23,674 nt of DNA from an uncultured Steroidobacter sp. (lineage in GTDB: Bacteria; Pseudomonadota; Gammaproteobacteria; Steroidobacterales; Steroidobacteraceae), in contig NZ_CALFXI010000072.1 of assembly GCF_937958065.1 (NCBI RefSeq), positions 1 through 23,674 of the forward strand. Reading direction: 5' to 3'. Positions 16,813-23,674 of this stretch are shown here, one piece after another. The position numbers and the translations under genes were made by a program. The stretch's first letter is position 1, and every line of letters starts with the position of its first letter. The notes under the pieces were generated by a model. It saw nothing but the letters and a program-made list of their open reading frames with translations, ran no database searches and was not told the DNA's origin.

Positions 16813-17733
16813 TCAGCTCGCGCGGTGCCAGTAGAGGCTCATCAGCCGATCGCCCCACATCAACGCGATCCAGCCGGCGGCAGCGAGGAACGGACCGAAA
16901 GGAATTGGAATTCTCTTATCCCGGCCCTGGACGATCATCAGCGCGATGCCGACCACTGCGCCGGTGAACGCGGACATCAGAATGATGAGCAGCAGCTTCT
17001 GCCAGCCGAACCACGCGCCGAACGCGGCAAACAGCTTGAAGTCGCCGTAGCCCATGCCGTCCTGCTTGGCGATCGCTTTGTAGGCCTTGTTGACGCTCCA
17101 GAGGCTCATATAGCCGGCCGCCGCGCCAATGATGCTGGACTGCGCATCGACGGGCAGGCCGAACTGCGGCAACGTCGGCACGATGCTCATCAACAGGCCC
17201 AGCCACAGCAAGGGTAGGGTGATGTCATCGAGCAGCAGCATGCGGTCGAGGTCGATGACCGTGAGCGCCACCAGCGCCCAGGTGAGCACGAGCGCGGCTC
17301 CACAGTACCAGGTGAAGCCGAACTTCCATGCGACCGCCGCCGATAACACACCAGTGATGAGCTCGACCAACGGATAGCGAATCGGAATCTTCGCCTTGCA
17401 GTTCGCGCACGCGCCGCGCAAGAACAGATAGCTGACGATCGGAATGTTCTGCAGCGCCGTGATCTGCGCGCCGCACTTCGGGCAGGCAGATCGAGGCACG
17501 ACAAGGTTATAAGGCTGAGGCTTTTTCGCCTCGGCGCGCGGCGGGTCGTAGATGTCCGGCCCGAGAATGTCCCTCGCCTGCTCCTGCCATTCCCGCTCCT
17601 TCATGAGGGGGAGGCGGTGAATGACCACGTTGAGGAAGCTGCCGACCAGAAGGCCGAGCACCAGCATCGACACGGTCCACGCGGTCGGTGAGGAGGTCAG
17701 CAGGTACAGCAATGAGCCCAGCAGGTCTTGCAT
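16813..17733 (-). CDS. pilD: Type IV prepilin peptidase and N-methyltransferase
   Basis: 306 residues with about eight membrane helices. The N-terminal segment LGLLVGSFLNVVIHRLP is the family signature. Two Cys pairs (Cys84/Cys87 in CPKC and Cys109/Cys112 in CANC) form the cytoplasmic zinc-binding domain of the bifunctional class. The two aspartyl-protease motifs are present: DLDRMLLLDD (from 161) and GMGYGDFKL with Asp231. The enzyme cleaves the prepilin leader after Gly and methylates the new N-terminal Phe; the neighbouring pilin has the matching KG/F site. It may also process type II secretion pseudopilins. A terminator-like hairpin ends 8 nt before its ATG, and there is no clear Shine-Dalgarno sequence. 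Confidence 0.97.
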   Translation of the reverse strand: MQDLLGSLLYLLTSSPTAWTVSMLVLGLLVGSFLNVVIHRLPLMKEREWQEQARDILGPDIYDPPRAEAKKPQPYNLVVPRSACPKCGAQITALQNIPIVSYLFLRGACANCKAKIPIRYPLVELITGVLSAAVAWKFGFTWYCGAALVLTWALVALTVIDLDRMLLLDDITLPLLWLGLLMSIVPTLPQFGLPVDAQSSIIGAAAGYMSLWSVNKAYKAIAKQDGMGYGDFKLFAAFGAWFGWQKLLLIILMSAFTGAVVGIALMIVQGRDKRIPIPFGPFLAAAGWIALMWGDRLMSLYWHRAS

Positions 17734-17740
17734 GGTCGTT

Positions 17741-17781
17741 AAAAAAACGCCGCGCCGCTCGTCATCGGAGGGCGCGGCGTT
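17741..17781 (-). terminator. Terminator-like hairpin between pilC and pilD
   Basis: On the minus strand the arms AACGCCGCGCC and GGCGCGGCGTT form an 11-bp stem around a 14-nt loop and are followed by five more T, so the T-run totals seven. It starts 28 nt after the pilC stop and ends 8 nt before the pilD ATG. It has all the parts of an intrinsic terminator for pilBC transcripts. Confidence 0.85.
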
Positions 17782-17808
17782 CGTTTGTTATTGAAGTGCG
17801 GGCGGAGC

Positions 17809-19026
17809 TTACACCACCGCGCCGAGTTTGAAGATCGGCAGATACATGGCGATAACCAGACCACCCACCAGCACGCCGAGGATGGCCATGATCAGAGGCT
17901 CGAGCAAGCTGCTCATCGCATCCACGGCTGCGTCCACGTCGGCTTCATAGAAGTCTGCGACCTTGCTGGCCATCGAGTCGAGGGAGCCGGACTCTTCACC
18001 GACCGCGATCATCTGGATGACCATGTTGGGGAACAGCTCGGTGGATTCCATCGAGCGTTGCAGGCGCTGACCGGTCGCGACTTCATCGCGAATCTTGAGC
18101 GTCGCTTCCTCATAGACGATGTTGCCGGTCGCGCCGGCGACGGAAGTCAGCGCTTCGACCAGCGGCACGCCGGCGGCGAACATCGTTGCAAGAGTCCGGG
18201 CGTAGCGGGCGATAGCGGCCTTTTCCATGATCGGTCCAACGACCGGTGCTTTGAGCAGCATGCGGTCGAGCGTGCGTCGCATCGGGCGGGAGCGCTTCTT
18301 GAAGTAGAAGAACGCATAACCCGCGGCGCCGGCCACCAGCGCGATATAGATACCGCTCTCCTGCACGTACTTCGACAGATCGATCACCATCTGAGTGAAT
18401 GCGGGCAGATCGGCGCCAAAGCCCTTGAACAGCGACTCGAACTGCGGAATCACGAAGATCAACAGGATGACGGTGACGATCACGGCCACGGCCAGCACCG
18501 CGGCCGGATAGAACAGCGCCTTCTTGATCTTCTTCTTCAGCGCCTCAGTCTTTTCCTTGTACGTGGCGATTTTGTCGAGCAGCGTTTCCAGCGCACCGGC
18601 CTGTTCGCCGGCCTCCACCAGATTCACGAACAAGTCATCGAAGTGTAGCGGGTGCTTGCCCAGGGCTTCATGCAGCGAGGTACCTGATTCGATATCGGCC
18701 TTGATGGCGAGCACCAGCTTCTGCATCGCCGGCTTTTCGTGGCCATTACCGATGATGTCGAAACACTGCACCATCGGAATACCCGCTTGCAGCATCGTGG
18801 CAAGCTGGCGTGCAAACAGTGCGATATCTGCGGTGTCCACCTTTTTGCCGCTCTTGAATAGCTGCGTCTCCTTACGCACGCGCTTCGCGAGCACGCCTTG
18901 ACGGCGCAGATCGGCTTTGACCGCGGCTTCGGACACGGCGAGCATCTTTCCCTTGATGCGCTTGCCTTTCTTGTCCGTGCCTTCCCAGACATAGGGGAAC
19001 TGCTGGCTGGATGCTACTTGGGCCAT
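17809..19026 (-). CDS. pilC: Type IV pilus inner-membrane platform protein
   Basis: 405 residues, the standard length. Two T2SF cytoplasmic domains are visible (about 70-193 and 273-395), with membrane helices at about 172-196, 224-243 and 374-397. The repeated family motifs are FARQLATMLQAGIPMVQ and EAGEQAGALETLLDK in the first half, and YARTLATMFAAGVPLVEAL and GEESGSLDSMASKVADFYE in the second. PilC sits in the inner membrane, couples the PilB motor to pilin insertion and is needed for pilus assembly. The ATG has AAGGA upstream. pilB ends 40 nt before it on the same strand, so the two are cotranscribed. Confidence 0.97.
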   Translation of the reverse strand: MAQVASSQQFPYVWEGTDKKGKRIKGKMLAVSEAAVKADLRRQGVLAKRVRKETQLFKSGKKVDTADIALFARQLATMLQAGIPMVQCFDIIGNGHEKPAMQKLVLAIKADIESGTSLHEALGKHPLHFDDLFVNLVEAGEQAGALETLLDKIATYKEKTEALKKKIKKALFYPAAVLAVAVIVTVILLIFVIPQFESLFKGFGADLPAFTQMVIDLSKYVQESGIYIALVAGAAGYAFFYFKKRSRPMRRTLDRMLLKAPVVGPIMEKAAIARYARTLATMFAAGVPLVEALTSVAGATGNIVYEEATLKIRDEVATGQRLQRSMESTELFPNMVIQMIAVGEESGSLDSMASKVADFYEADVDAAVDAMSSLLEPLIMAILGVLVGGLVIAMYLPIFKLGAVV

Positions 19027-19066
19027 TGTCTAGGTCCTTGCTCGATGACTGTTCAAGTAAGCGCGG

Positions 19067-20803
19067 TCACTCGACCGTGCATTGATTGACTTCTTCCAGG
19101 CTGGTGATGCCGGCTTTCACTTTCGCGAGGCCGGATTTGCGCAGATCCCAGATACCTTCCCTGGCCGATTGCTTGGCAATGTCCACCGCATTGCCTTCCT
19201 GCAGGATGATGCGCTGGATTTCTTCGGAGACCGGCATGACTTGATACAGGCCGGTACGCCCCTTGTAACCGTCGGTGCACGAGCTGCAGCCGACCGGCTT
19301 GTAGATCTTGATGCCTTCGTCGATCTCTTCCTGCGTGAAGCCTTCCTTTAGCAGGGCTTCGGGCGGCATTTCCATCGGCGCCTTGCAGTTGTTGCACAAC
19401 CGGCGTGCGAGGCGTTGCGCGATGATCAGCGACACCGAGGTCGCGATCGCATAGGGCTTCACGCCCATGTCGATCAGACGGGTCAACGTCTTCGGCGCGT
19501 CGTTGGTGTGCAAGGTGGACAGAACCAGGTGGCCGGTCTGCGCGGCCTTGATCGCTATTTCGGCGGTTTCCAGGTCTCGGATTTCGCCGACCATGATCAC
19601 GTCCGGATCCTGACGCAGGAACGCGCGCAGCGCCGAGGCAAACGTCAAACCGACTTTGGGATTGACGTTGACCTGATTGACGCCAGGCAAGTTGATTTCC
19701 GCCGGATCCTCGGCGGTGGAGATGTTCGTGTCCTCTTTGTTGAGGATGTTCAAACCGGTGTACAGCGACACGGTCTTACCGCTACCGGTCGGCCCGGTCA
19801 CGAGAATCATGCCGTGCGGCTGCGCCAGCGCATTCATGTACAGCTCTTTTTGCGCAGGCTCGTAGCCGAGCGCGTCGATGCCGAGCATGGCGCTGGACGG
19901 ATCGAGGATACGAGCGACGATCTTTTCGCCGAACAGCGTGGGGCAGGTGCTCACGCGGAAGTCGATGGCGCGATTCTTCGAGATGCGCATCTTGATGCGG
20001 CCGTCCTGCGGGATGCGACGTTCCGCGATATCCAAGCGCGACATGACCTTGATACGCGCTGCCAGCTTCACCGCCAATTGCACCGGCGGGCTCGCGATCT
20101 CTTTCAGGAAGCCATCGATGCGCAGACGAATGCGATAGGACTTCTCGTACGGCTCGAAGTGAATATCGGAGGCGCCGCGCTTGATCGCGTCGAGCAGCAC
20201 CTTGTTGACGAAGCGGACGATCGGCGCGTCTTCCACGTCGTCGCGGCCCGCGGCAACGGCATTGTCTTCGTCGTCACCGCCCGTGACTTCGAGATTCTCG
20301 AGATCCAGGTCCTCCTCAGACAGTGCCGGCATCTGAGTGTCGACCTGCTCCATGGTCTTGTTGGCGATTTTCTGCAGCTTGTCTTCTTCGACGACCACCG
20401 CTTCGATGGACAGGCCGGTCTGGAACTTGATCTCGTCGAGCGCATGCAGATTGGTCGGATCGGAAACCGCGACGAACAATCGCTTGCCGCGCTTGAGCAG
20501 CGGCAGAACCCGGTGTTTGGCCAGCAGTTTGTCGGAAACCAGCTTGACTACGTCCAGGTCAAGCTGAACGGCGTCCAGGTCCAGCAGCGGGGCGCCGAAT
20601 TCCTGGGCCGCCGCGATGGCGATTTCCTTGGCGTCGGCAATGCCCTTGGAGACCAGGTGCGACACCAGGTTGCTGTCGCTCTCCTTGGCCTGGATCATGG
20701 CCTGGGTCATCGTCTGTTCATCCACGAGCCCATCCTGGATTAGCCGCTGGGGCAAACCCTGCAGCACAAGGCGTTGTGCGAGGATGGAGGCGTTTTCGCT
20801 CAT
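19067..20803 (-). CDS. pilB: Type IV pilus assembly ATPase
   Basis: 578 residues. An N-terminal T2SSE/MshEN-like domain (about 20-150) leads to an acidic linker and then the secretion ATPase core. Walker A is GPTGSGKT (337-344), the Asp box lies around TAEDPAEI, Walker B is in DVIMVGEIRD (401-410), and the His box contains LVLSTLHTND (427-435). Two Cys pairs (Cys470/Cys473 in LCNNC and Cys506/Cys509 in CSSC) make the zinc-binding site usual in PilB. The hexamer drives pilus extension in the cytoplasm. The retraction ATPase PilT is not in the window. The 115-nt gap upstream separates it from the sulfatase-fold gene. Confidence 0.98.
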   Translation of the reverse strand: MSENASILAQRLVLQGLPQRLIQDGLVDEQTMTQAMIQAKESDSNLVSHLVSKGIADAKEIAIAAAQEFGAPLLDLDAVQLDLDVVKLVSDKLLAKHRVLPLLKRGKRLFVAVSDPTNLHALDEIKFQTGLSIEAVVVEEDKLQKIANKTMEQVDTQMPALSEEDLDLENLEVTGGDDEDNAVAAGRDDVEDAPIVRFVNKVLLDAIKRGASDIHFEPYEKSYRIRLRIDGFLKEIASPPVQLAVKLAARIKVMSRLDIAERRIPQDGRIKMRISKNRAIDFRVSTCPTLFGEKIVARILDPSSAMLGIDALGYEPAQKELYMNALAQPHGMILVTGPTGSGKTVSLYTGLNILNKEDTNISTAEDPAEINLPGVNQVNVNPKVGLTFASALRAFLRQDPDVIMVGEIRDLETAEIAIKAAQTGHLVLSTLHTNDAPKTLTRLIDMGVKPYAIATSVSLIIAQRLARRLCNNCKAPMEMPPEALLKEGFTQEEIDEGIKIYKPVGCSSCTDGYKGRTGLYQVMPVSEEIQRIILQEGNAVDIAKQSAREGIWDLRKSGLAKVKAGITSLEEVNQCTVE

Positions 20804-20918
20804 GGGTACGGGCAGCAGGCGGCGAAGTTGCTCGGGCGGTAGATTGTCAAATGGGTACGGATGTTCTCACACTCCGAGCCTCAATCTGCGTGACATATTT
20901 CACACGGGCATCCCCGGT

Positions 20919-22982
20919 TCACGACCCCTGGTCTGGGGCGAACGCCACCATGGTTCTGAGGTCTGGAAACCTGGCTTGAAGCGCCTGCCAGAGGGTGCCG
21001 GTCTCCGGATCGGCCTCGAGCATGGTACGGCTCAGCGGAATCGGTTGCGTAGCGGGGGGATTGAGGAGTCCAAGTTCCAAAGTCGAGACTTCAGGATCGG
21101 GTGAGGGGAAGGCCACGACCATCCGGGAACCCCGGAATGCCGCGTACTGCCGTTTCGCAAGCACGACATCGAGGTCCTCTTCGCGCAACTGGACTCGGTC
21201 GGTTTCCGGATCCACCCTGTAGAAACTAGCTGCCGTCCGCAGGGCACTGGGCGTTGCGAACGTTCCCATGATGAAGCCGGGCGGGTTGAACTCAGTTTCG
21301 GTGAATCGAATTCTGTGCGCGAATGCATCCTTGGCGGGCTCCTGTCGCAGCAATGGCAGTAACGATATACCGTCGAATGGCTGCGACGGTTGCAACGACA
21401 GCAGGGCGGCGATCGTGGGCGTCACGTCTTCGAGCGACACCGGCTCTGCGACGATGCTGCCCGGCCGCAGCTGCAGCGAAGTGTTGCCGAAGGTGCGAGC
21501 GGCCAGCACCACGTGGTACTGATGCCTGGAGAATACGCTGGTGCCGTGGCCGTTTAGCTTGGCGGGATCGAAACGATAGTCCAGCTTGGACCCGGATTCA
21601 CCCTCGTGCTTGTCGCCAAGACCTTCGCCGTGATCGGACAATACGAACACCAGAGCGTTGTCCAGCATACCGTGCCGCCTGAGCGTGGTGAGAACGGCTT
21701 CGAACTGTTGATCCACTCGCGCCACGGCCTCTTCGTACACCTCACGGACGGACCGCTTCGGAGTGTCGTGATAAACCGGCGAGCTGTCAGCCCATGTGTA
21801 CGGCCAATGCGCCAGCGTCAGGTGGACTGCCAGCAGCGTCGGCCCCCGCACATCGAGATTGCGATCGATGCGGCGCACGAAGCTGTCCGGGTCATAAGTC
21901 AATGCCGCTGCCCGATTGGCGTGCGTATAAGGAAACAGCAGGGCGCCGACGGGAGTGTTCATTACCACGTTCGACAGCGGCGTATCGGCGAAAAAACCCA
22001 GCAGGAAATCGGTCGCACCGATCGGCGGGGCGATCATCTGATCGAAGCCATAGCTCAGATCGAGATTCGAGAACCGCACTTCATCGATGGCGTACACGGA
22101 TCGATATCCCGCCCGGCTCAACAGCTGCGGCAATGTTTCGCCCGTGTGGATGATATGTCGAGGTAACAGATTGACGGTCGCGCCGGTGGTGTGTGGATGG
22201 CGACCGGTAATGAGCGAAACCCAGGATGGGAACGTGCGTGCGAGTGGTGTGGTCGCGTCCGAAAACGAGACCGACTCTTGCAGAAACGCGTCGATGGACG
22301 GTGTCAGAGTGGGCTGGCGACGAACTGCGTCATAGCGCAGTGAGTCCAGCCCGATGATGACGATGTTTGGTTTGTCCGATGCCTTTGCCGTGGCCTGCGC
22401 TGGTTCGTGCGTCATGACCACAAACAATACCAGTGGCACGACCGCTGCCGGGATGCCCCAACGCAGCAAGACCCGCGGAGGCGGAAGCGTGAGGCGTATC
22501 GCGGCCCGCAGCAGTGTCGCGATGAAAGCAGCGGACAGCAGGGCAGTGCAGAGCGTCAGCAGATTGATGCCATGCCAGCTTGCAGCTGCAATTTCGGCAT
22601 AAGGTTCCCCCAGTGAAGAAGTGGGAAACCAGGTGGCGTTTGCTACGAGCACCCAAACGGTTCCGGCTAGAAACCACAGGATGGACCAGGAGCGTCTGGA
22701 GTTCTTTTGATCGTTCCAGGCGAACCTCGTCAGGTGTGCCAGTGCCACGAACAGCATCGCGAACACGCCATGAAGTGCCGCTTGTGCGAGGGCATACAAC
22801 ATGAGGTTGCTGCCGAGCTTGGTGCCGATGATGGGCTGAGCGAGCGTCGCCTCTATGACGTTGCCGCCGAAGGCTGCCGAGCCTGTGTCGCCCCACAGCC
22901 TGAGATAAGAGATGCCGAGCAACAGGATGCCCAGCAAAGCAGCCCAGCTCAGGTCCGCAGCGAGTGACTGATCCTTGCGCAT
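20919..22982 (-). CDS. Membrane-anchored sulfatase/alkaline-phosphatase-fold transferase or hydrolase
   Basis: 687 residues from the ATG at 22982. Five hydrophobic helices (about 11-30, 58-85, 98-118, 133-160, 172-191) precede a periplasmic sulfatase-superfamily domain (about 204-540). Metal-site motifs are present: IIGLDSLRYD (Asp213), HWPY (392-395), LSDHGEG (Asp450, His451) and NGHG (His479). Where sulfatases have C/S-x-P-x-R, this protein has TFPSW, so Thr250 is the likely nucleophile and the Arg is missing. This layout is that of EptA, LtaS and OpgB-type phospho-group transferases rather than true sulfatases. It lies between pilA and pilB on the same strand; a pilin or envelope modification role is inference. 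A TTG at 23084 is rejected because it lies beyond the pilA terminator. Confidence 0.85.
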   Translation of the reverse strand: MRKDQSLAADLSWAALLGILLLGISYLRLWGDTGSAAFGGNVIEATLAQPIIGTKLGSNLMLYALAQAALHGVFAMLFVALAHLTRFAWNDQKNSRRSWSILWFLAGTVWVLVANATWFPTSSLGEPYAEIAAASWHGINLLTLCTALLSAAFIATLLRAAIRLTLPPPRVLLRWGIPAAVVPLVLFVVMTHEPAQATAKASDKPNIVIIGLDSLRYDAVRRQPTLTPSIDAFLQESVSFSDATTPLARTFPSWVSLITGRHPHTTGATVNLLPRHIIHTGETLPQLLSRAGYRSVYAIDEVRFSNLDLSYGFDQMIAPPIGATDFLLGFFADTPLSNVVMNTPVGALLFPYTHANRAAALTYDPDSFVRRIDRNLDVRGPTLLAVHLTLAHWPYTWADSSPVYHDTPKRSVREVYEEAVARVDQQFEAVLTTLRRHGMLDNALVFVLSDHGEGLGDKHEGESGSKLDYRFDPAKLNGHGTSVFSRHQYHVVLAARTFGNTSLQLRPGSIVAEPVSLEDVTPTIAALLSLQPSQPFDGISLLPLLRQEPAKDAFAHRIRFTETEFNPPGFIMGTFATPSALRTAASFYRVDPETDRVQLREEDLDVVLAKRQYAAFRGSRMVVAFPSPDPEVSTLELGLLNPPATQPIPLSRTMLEADPETGTLWQALQARFPDLRTMVAFAPDQGS

Positions 22983-23086
22983 GGTGACTGGCAGTTGATT
23001 CTTTGTTCCAGGCCGCCTTGTTATCGAAACAGACCGAATTACGACAAGTGGCGCGTCACAGATTCGGATGAAACGACTCCGCAAAG

Positions 23087-23114
23087 AAGAAGCGCCGCTT
23101 GCGCGGCGCTTCTT
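23087..23114 (-). terminator. Rho-independent terminator of pilA
   Basis: The arms AAGAAGCGCCGC and GCGGCGCTTCTT pair perfectly over 12 bp around a 4-nt loop, about 30 nt after the pilA stop. The T-tract on the minus strand is short (CTTCTTTG). It separates pilA from the sulfatase-fold gene, so strong pilA transcription probably ends here. Confidence 0.85.
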
Positions 23115-23143
23115 TAACTATGCGGATTGCAATCCGACACTAG

Positions 23144-23674
23144 TTAGGCGCGGCACTCCGCTGGAGCATACTTGGCAGGGATGGTGCCGGCCGCGTTCGT
23201 GGCCACTCTAGCAGCCGCCGGGGAGGAGCCGTTGGCCGCACCCATCAGCACGCTGGTCGGGGCCGCTGTCGAGCCAAGGGCGCGGCACTTCCAGGAAACG
23301 CTGTCGTCGGGGCTGACGTACGGCACGAGCGTGATGGTCAAGCCGTCGATCTTCGAGTTGGCGCGCTGGGGCTCCTCGCTCGAATAGGTGACCGTGATCA
23401 CGCCGTTGTTCACGGCGAGGCTGCCCACGTAGTTGCCCCGGGTGTCTTCCGGATTGTCCTCCGTGCCCAGGCCGGCGTCTACGCGGTTAGCCGGAGGAGC
23501 GCCTGTCTGCGCGTAGGTCTCCGATATCGCCGCCTTGGCAGCGGCCGCGAGCGTCAGGCCCTCAGAGACCTGCGAGCGGATCGTGTAGTCCTGATAGGCC
23601 GGGATGGCGATGGCCGCCAGGATGCCGATGATCGCGACCACGATCATCAATTCGATCAGGGTGAAACCCTTCTG
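23144..23674 (-). CDS. pilA: Type IV major pilin, cut by window edge
   Basis: Translation on the minus strand gives 176 visible residues and is open at the right edge; only the first few leader residues are missing. The prepilin site KG/FTLIELMIVVAIIGILAA is complete, with Glu5 of the mature protein, the PilD cleavage and methylation signal. The hydrophobic N-terminal helix and IPAYQDYTIRSQVSEG are typical of group IVa pilins. The mature protein would be about 173 residues. The C-terminus has a Cys pair (WKC and AEC, mature positions about 126 and 171) enclosing 44 residues rich in Ala, Ser, Thr and Gly, longer than in most type IVa pilins. A terminator follows. The neighbours pilB, pilC and pilD are in the same orientation. 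Confidence 0.96.
   Translation of the reverse strand, partial: QKGFTLIELMIVVAIIGILAAIAIPAYQDYTIRSQVSEGLTLAAAAKAAISETYAQTGAPPANRVDAGLGTEDNPEDTRGNYVGSLAVNNGVITVTYSSEEPQRANSKIDGLTITLVPYVSPDDSVSWKCRALGSTAAPTSVLMGAANGSSPAAARVATNAAGTIPAKYAPAECRA

Noticed and set aside
19415..20743. Open frame of about 440 codons on the plus strand, antisense to pilB.
   Set aside because: Low-information composition rich in Arg, Asp, Gly and Gln with no motif; pilB on the other strand is unambiguous.
20845..20850. TTGACA on the minus strand upstream of pilB, considered as a -35 box.
   Set aside because: No acceptable -10 hexamer lies 16-18 nt downstream, so a promoter cannot be supported.
23041..23084. Upstream TTG start for the sulfatase-fold gene.
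   Set aside because: It would begin at the edge of the pilA terminator stem and add a basic, poorly structured extension before the first membrane helix. The ATG at 22982 fits better.

Overview
The window is a GC-rich, gene-dense stretch of a Gram-negative chromosome. It reads as conserved core genome: I see no rRNA, tRNA, CRISPR array, transposase, integrase or phage gene. Lipopolysaccharide-type envelope genes (a FadL-family barrel, DsbD), type IV pilus genes and the order pilB-pilC-pilD-coaE point to Gammaproteobacteria. A perfectly spaced CIRCE operator upstream of groESL implies an HrcA repressor. That fits the Xanthomonadales/Nevskiales/Steroidobacter side of the class better than enterics or Pseudomonas. 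The taxon is inferred from gene content only.

Layout. (1) 1-4907, all minus strand, read from right to left: cutA, dsbD (TTG start, 1 nt after cutA), a TlpA-like membrane thioredoxin, then after a 268-nt gap aroQ, accB and the start of accC, which runs off the left edge. DsbD moves electrons across the inner membrane and the thioredoxin is a plausible recipient. AccB and AccC are two subunits of acetyl-CoA carboxylase. (2) 5011-7273, plus strand: promoter and CIRCE, groES, a hairpin, groEL, terminator. (3) 7388-8797, plus strand: a short NfeD protein and an SPFH/stomatin-like protein, followed by a REP-like palindrome that can act as a terminator. (4) 8873-11317, minus strand: a MoxR-family AAA+ ATPase and a CoxE-like VWA protein. 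(5) 11439-13659, plus strand: an osmoprotectant-type ABC importer made of an ATPase and a fused binding protein-permease. (6) 13663-14535, minus strand: a DUF72 protein. (7) 14682-16100, plus strand: a FadL-family outer-membrane protein. (8) 16105-23674, minus strand: coaE, pilD, pilC, pilB, a membrane-anchored sulfatase-fold enzyme and the pilin gene pilA, which is cut by the right edge.

The most interesting part is the pilus locus. Between pilA and pilB lies a protein with five predicted membrane helices and a periplasmic alkaline-phosphatase/sulfatase fold. The residue aligned with the sulfatase Cys/Ser nucleophile is Thr, and the following Arg is missing. This is the layout of phosphoethanolamine and phosphoglycerol transferases such as EptA and LtaS, so it is a candidate enzyme for decorating pilin or the envelope. 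The neighbouring pilin has an unusually long Ser/Thr/Ala/Gly-rich C-terminal Cys-Cys loop. A strong terminator-like hairpin also sits between pilC and pilD, almost touching the pilD start codon. Other features worth a look are a DsbD with two complete N-terminal alpha domains, the binding protein-first order of the ABC importer fusion, and GC-rich hairpins without U-tracts in the accB-accC and groES-groEL gaps.

No gene-free stretch exceeds 300 nt. The longest are 1341-1608 (a possible weak aroQ promoter and nothing else clear) and 4908-5160 (the groESL control region).
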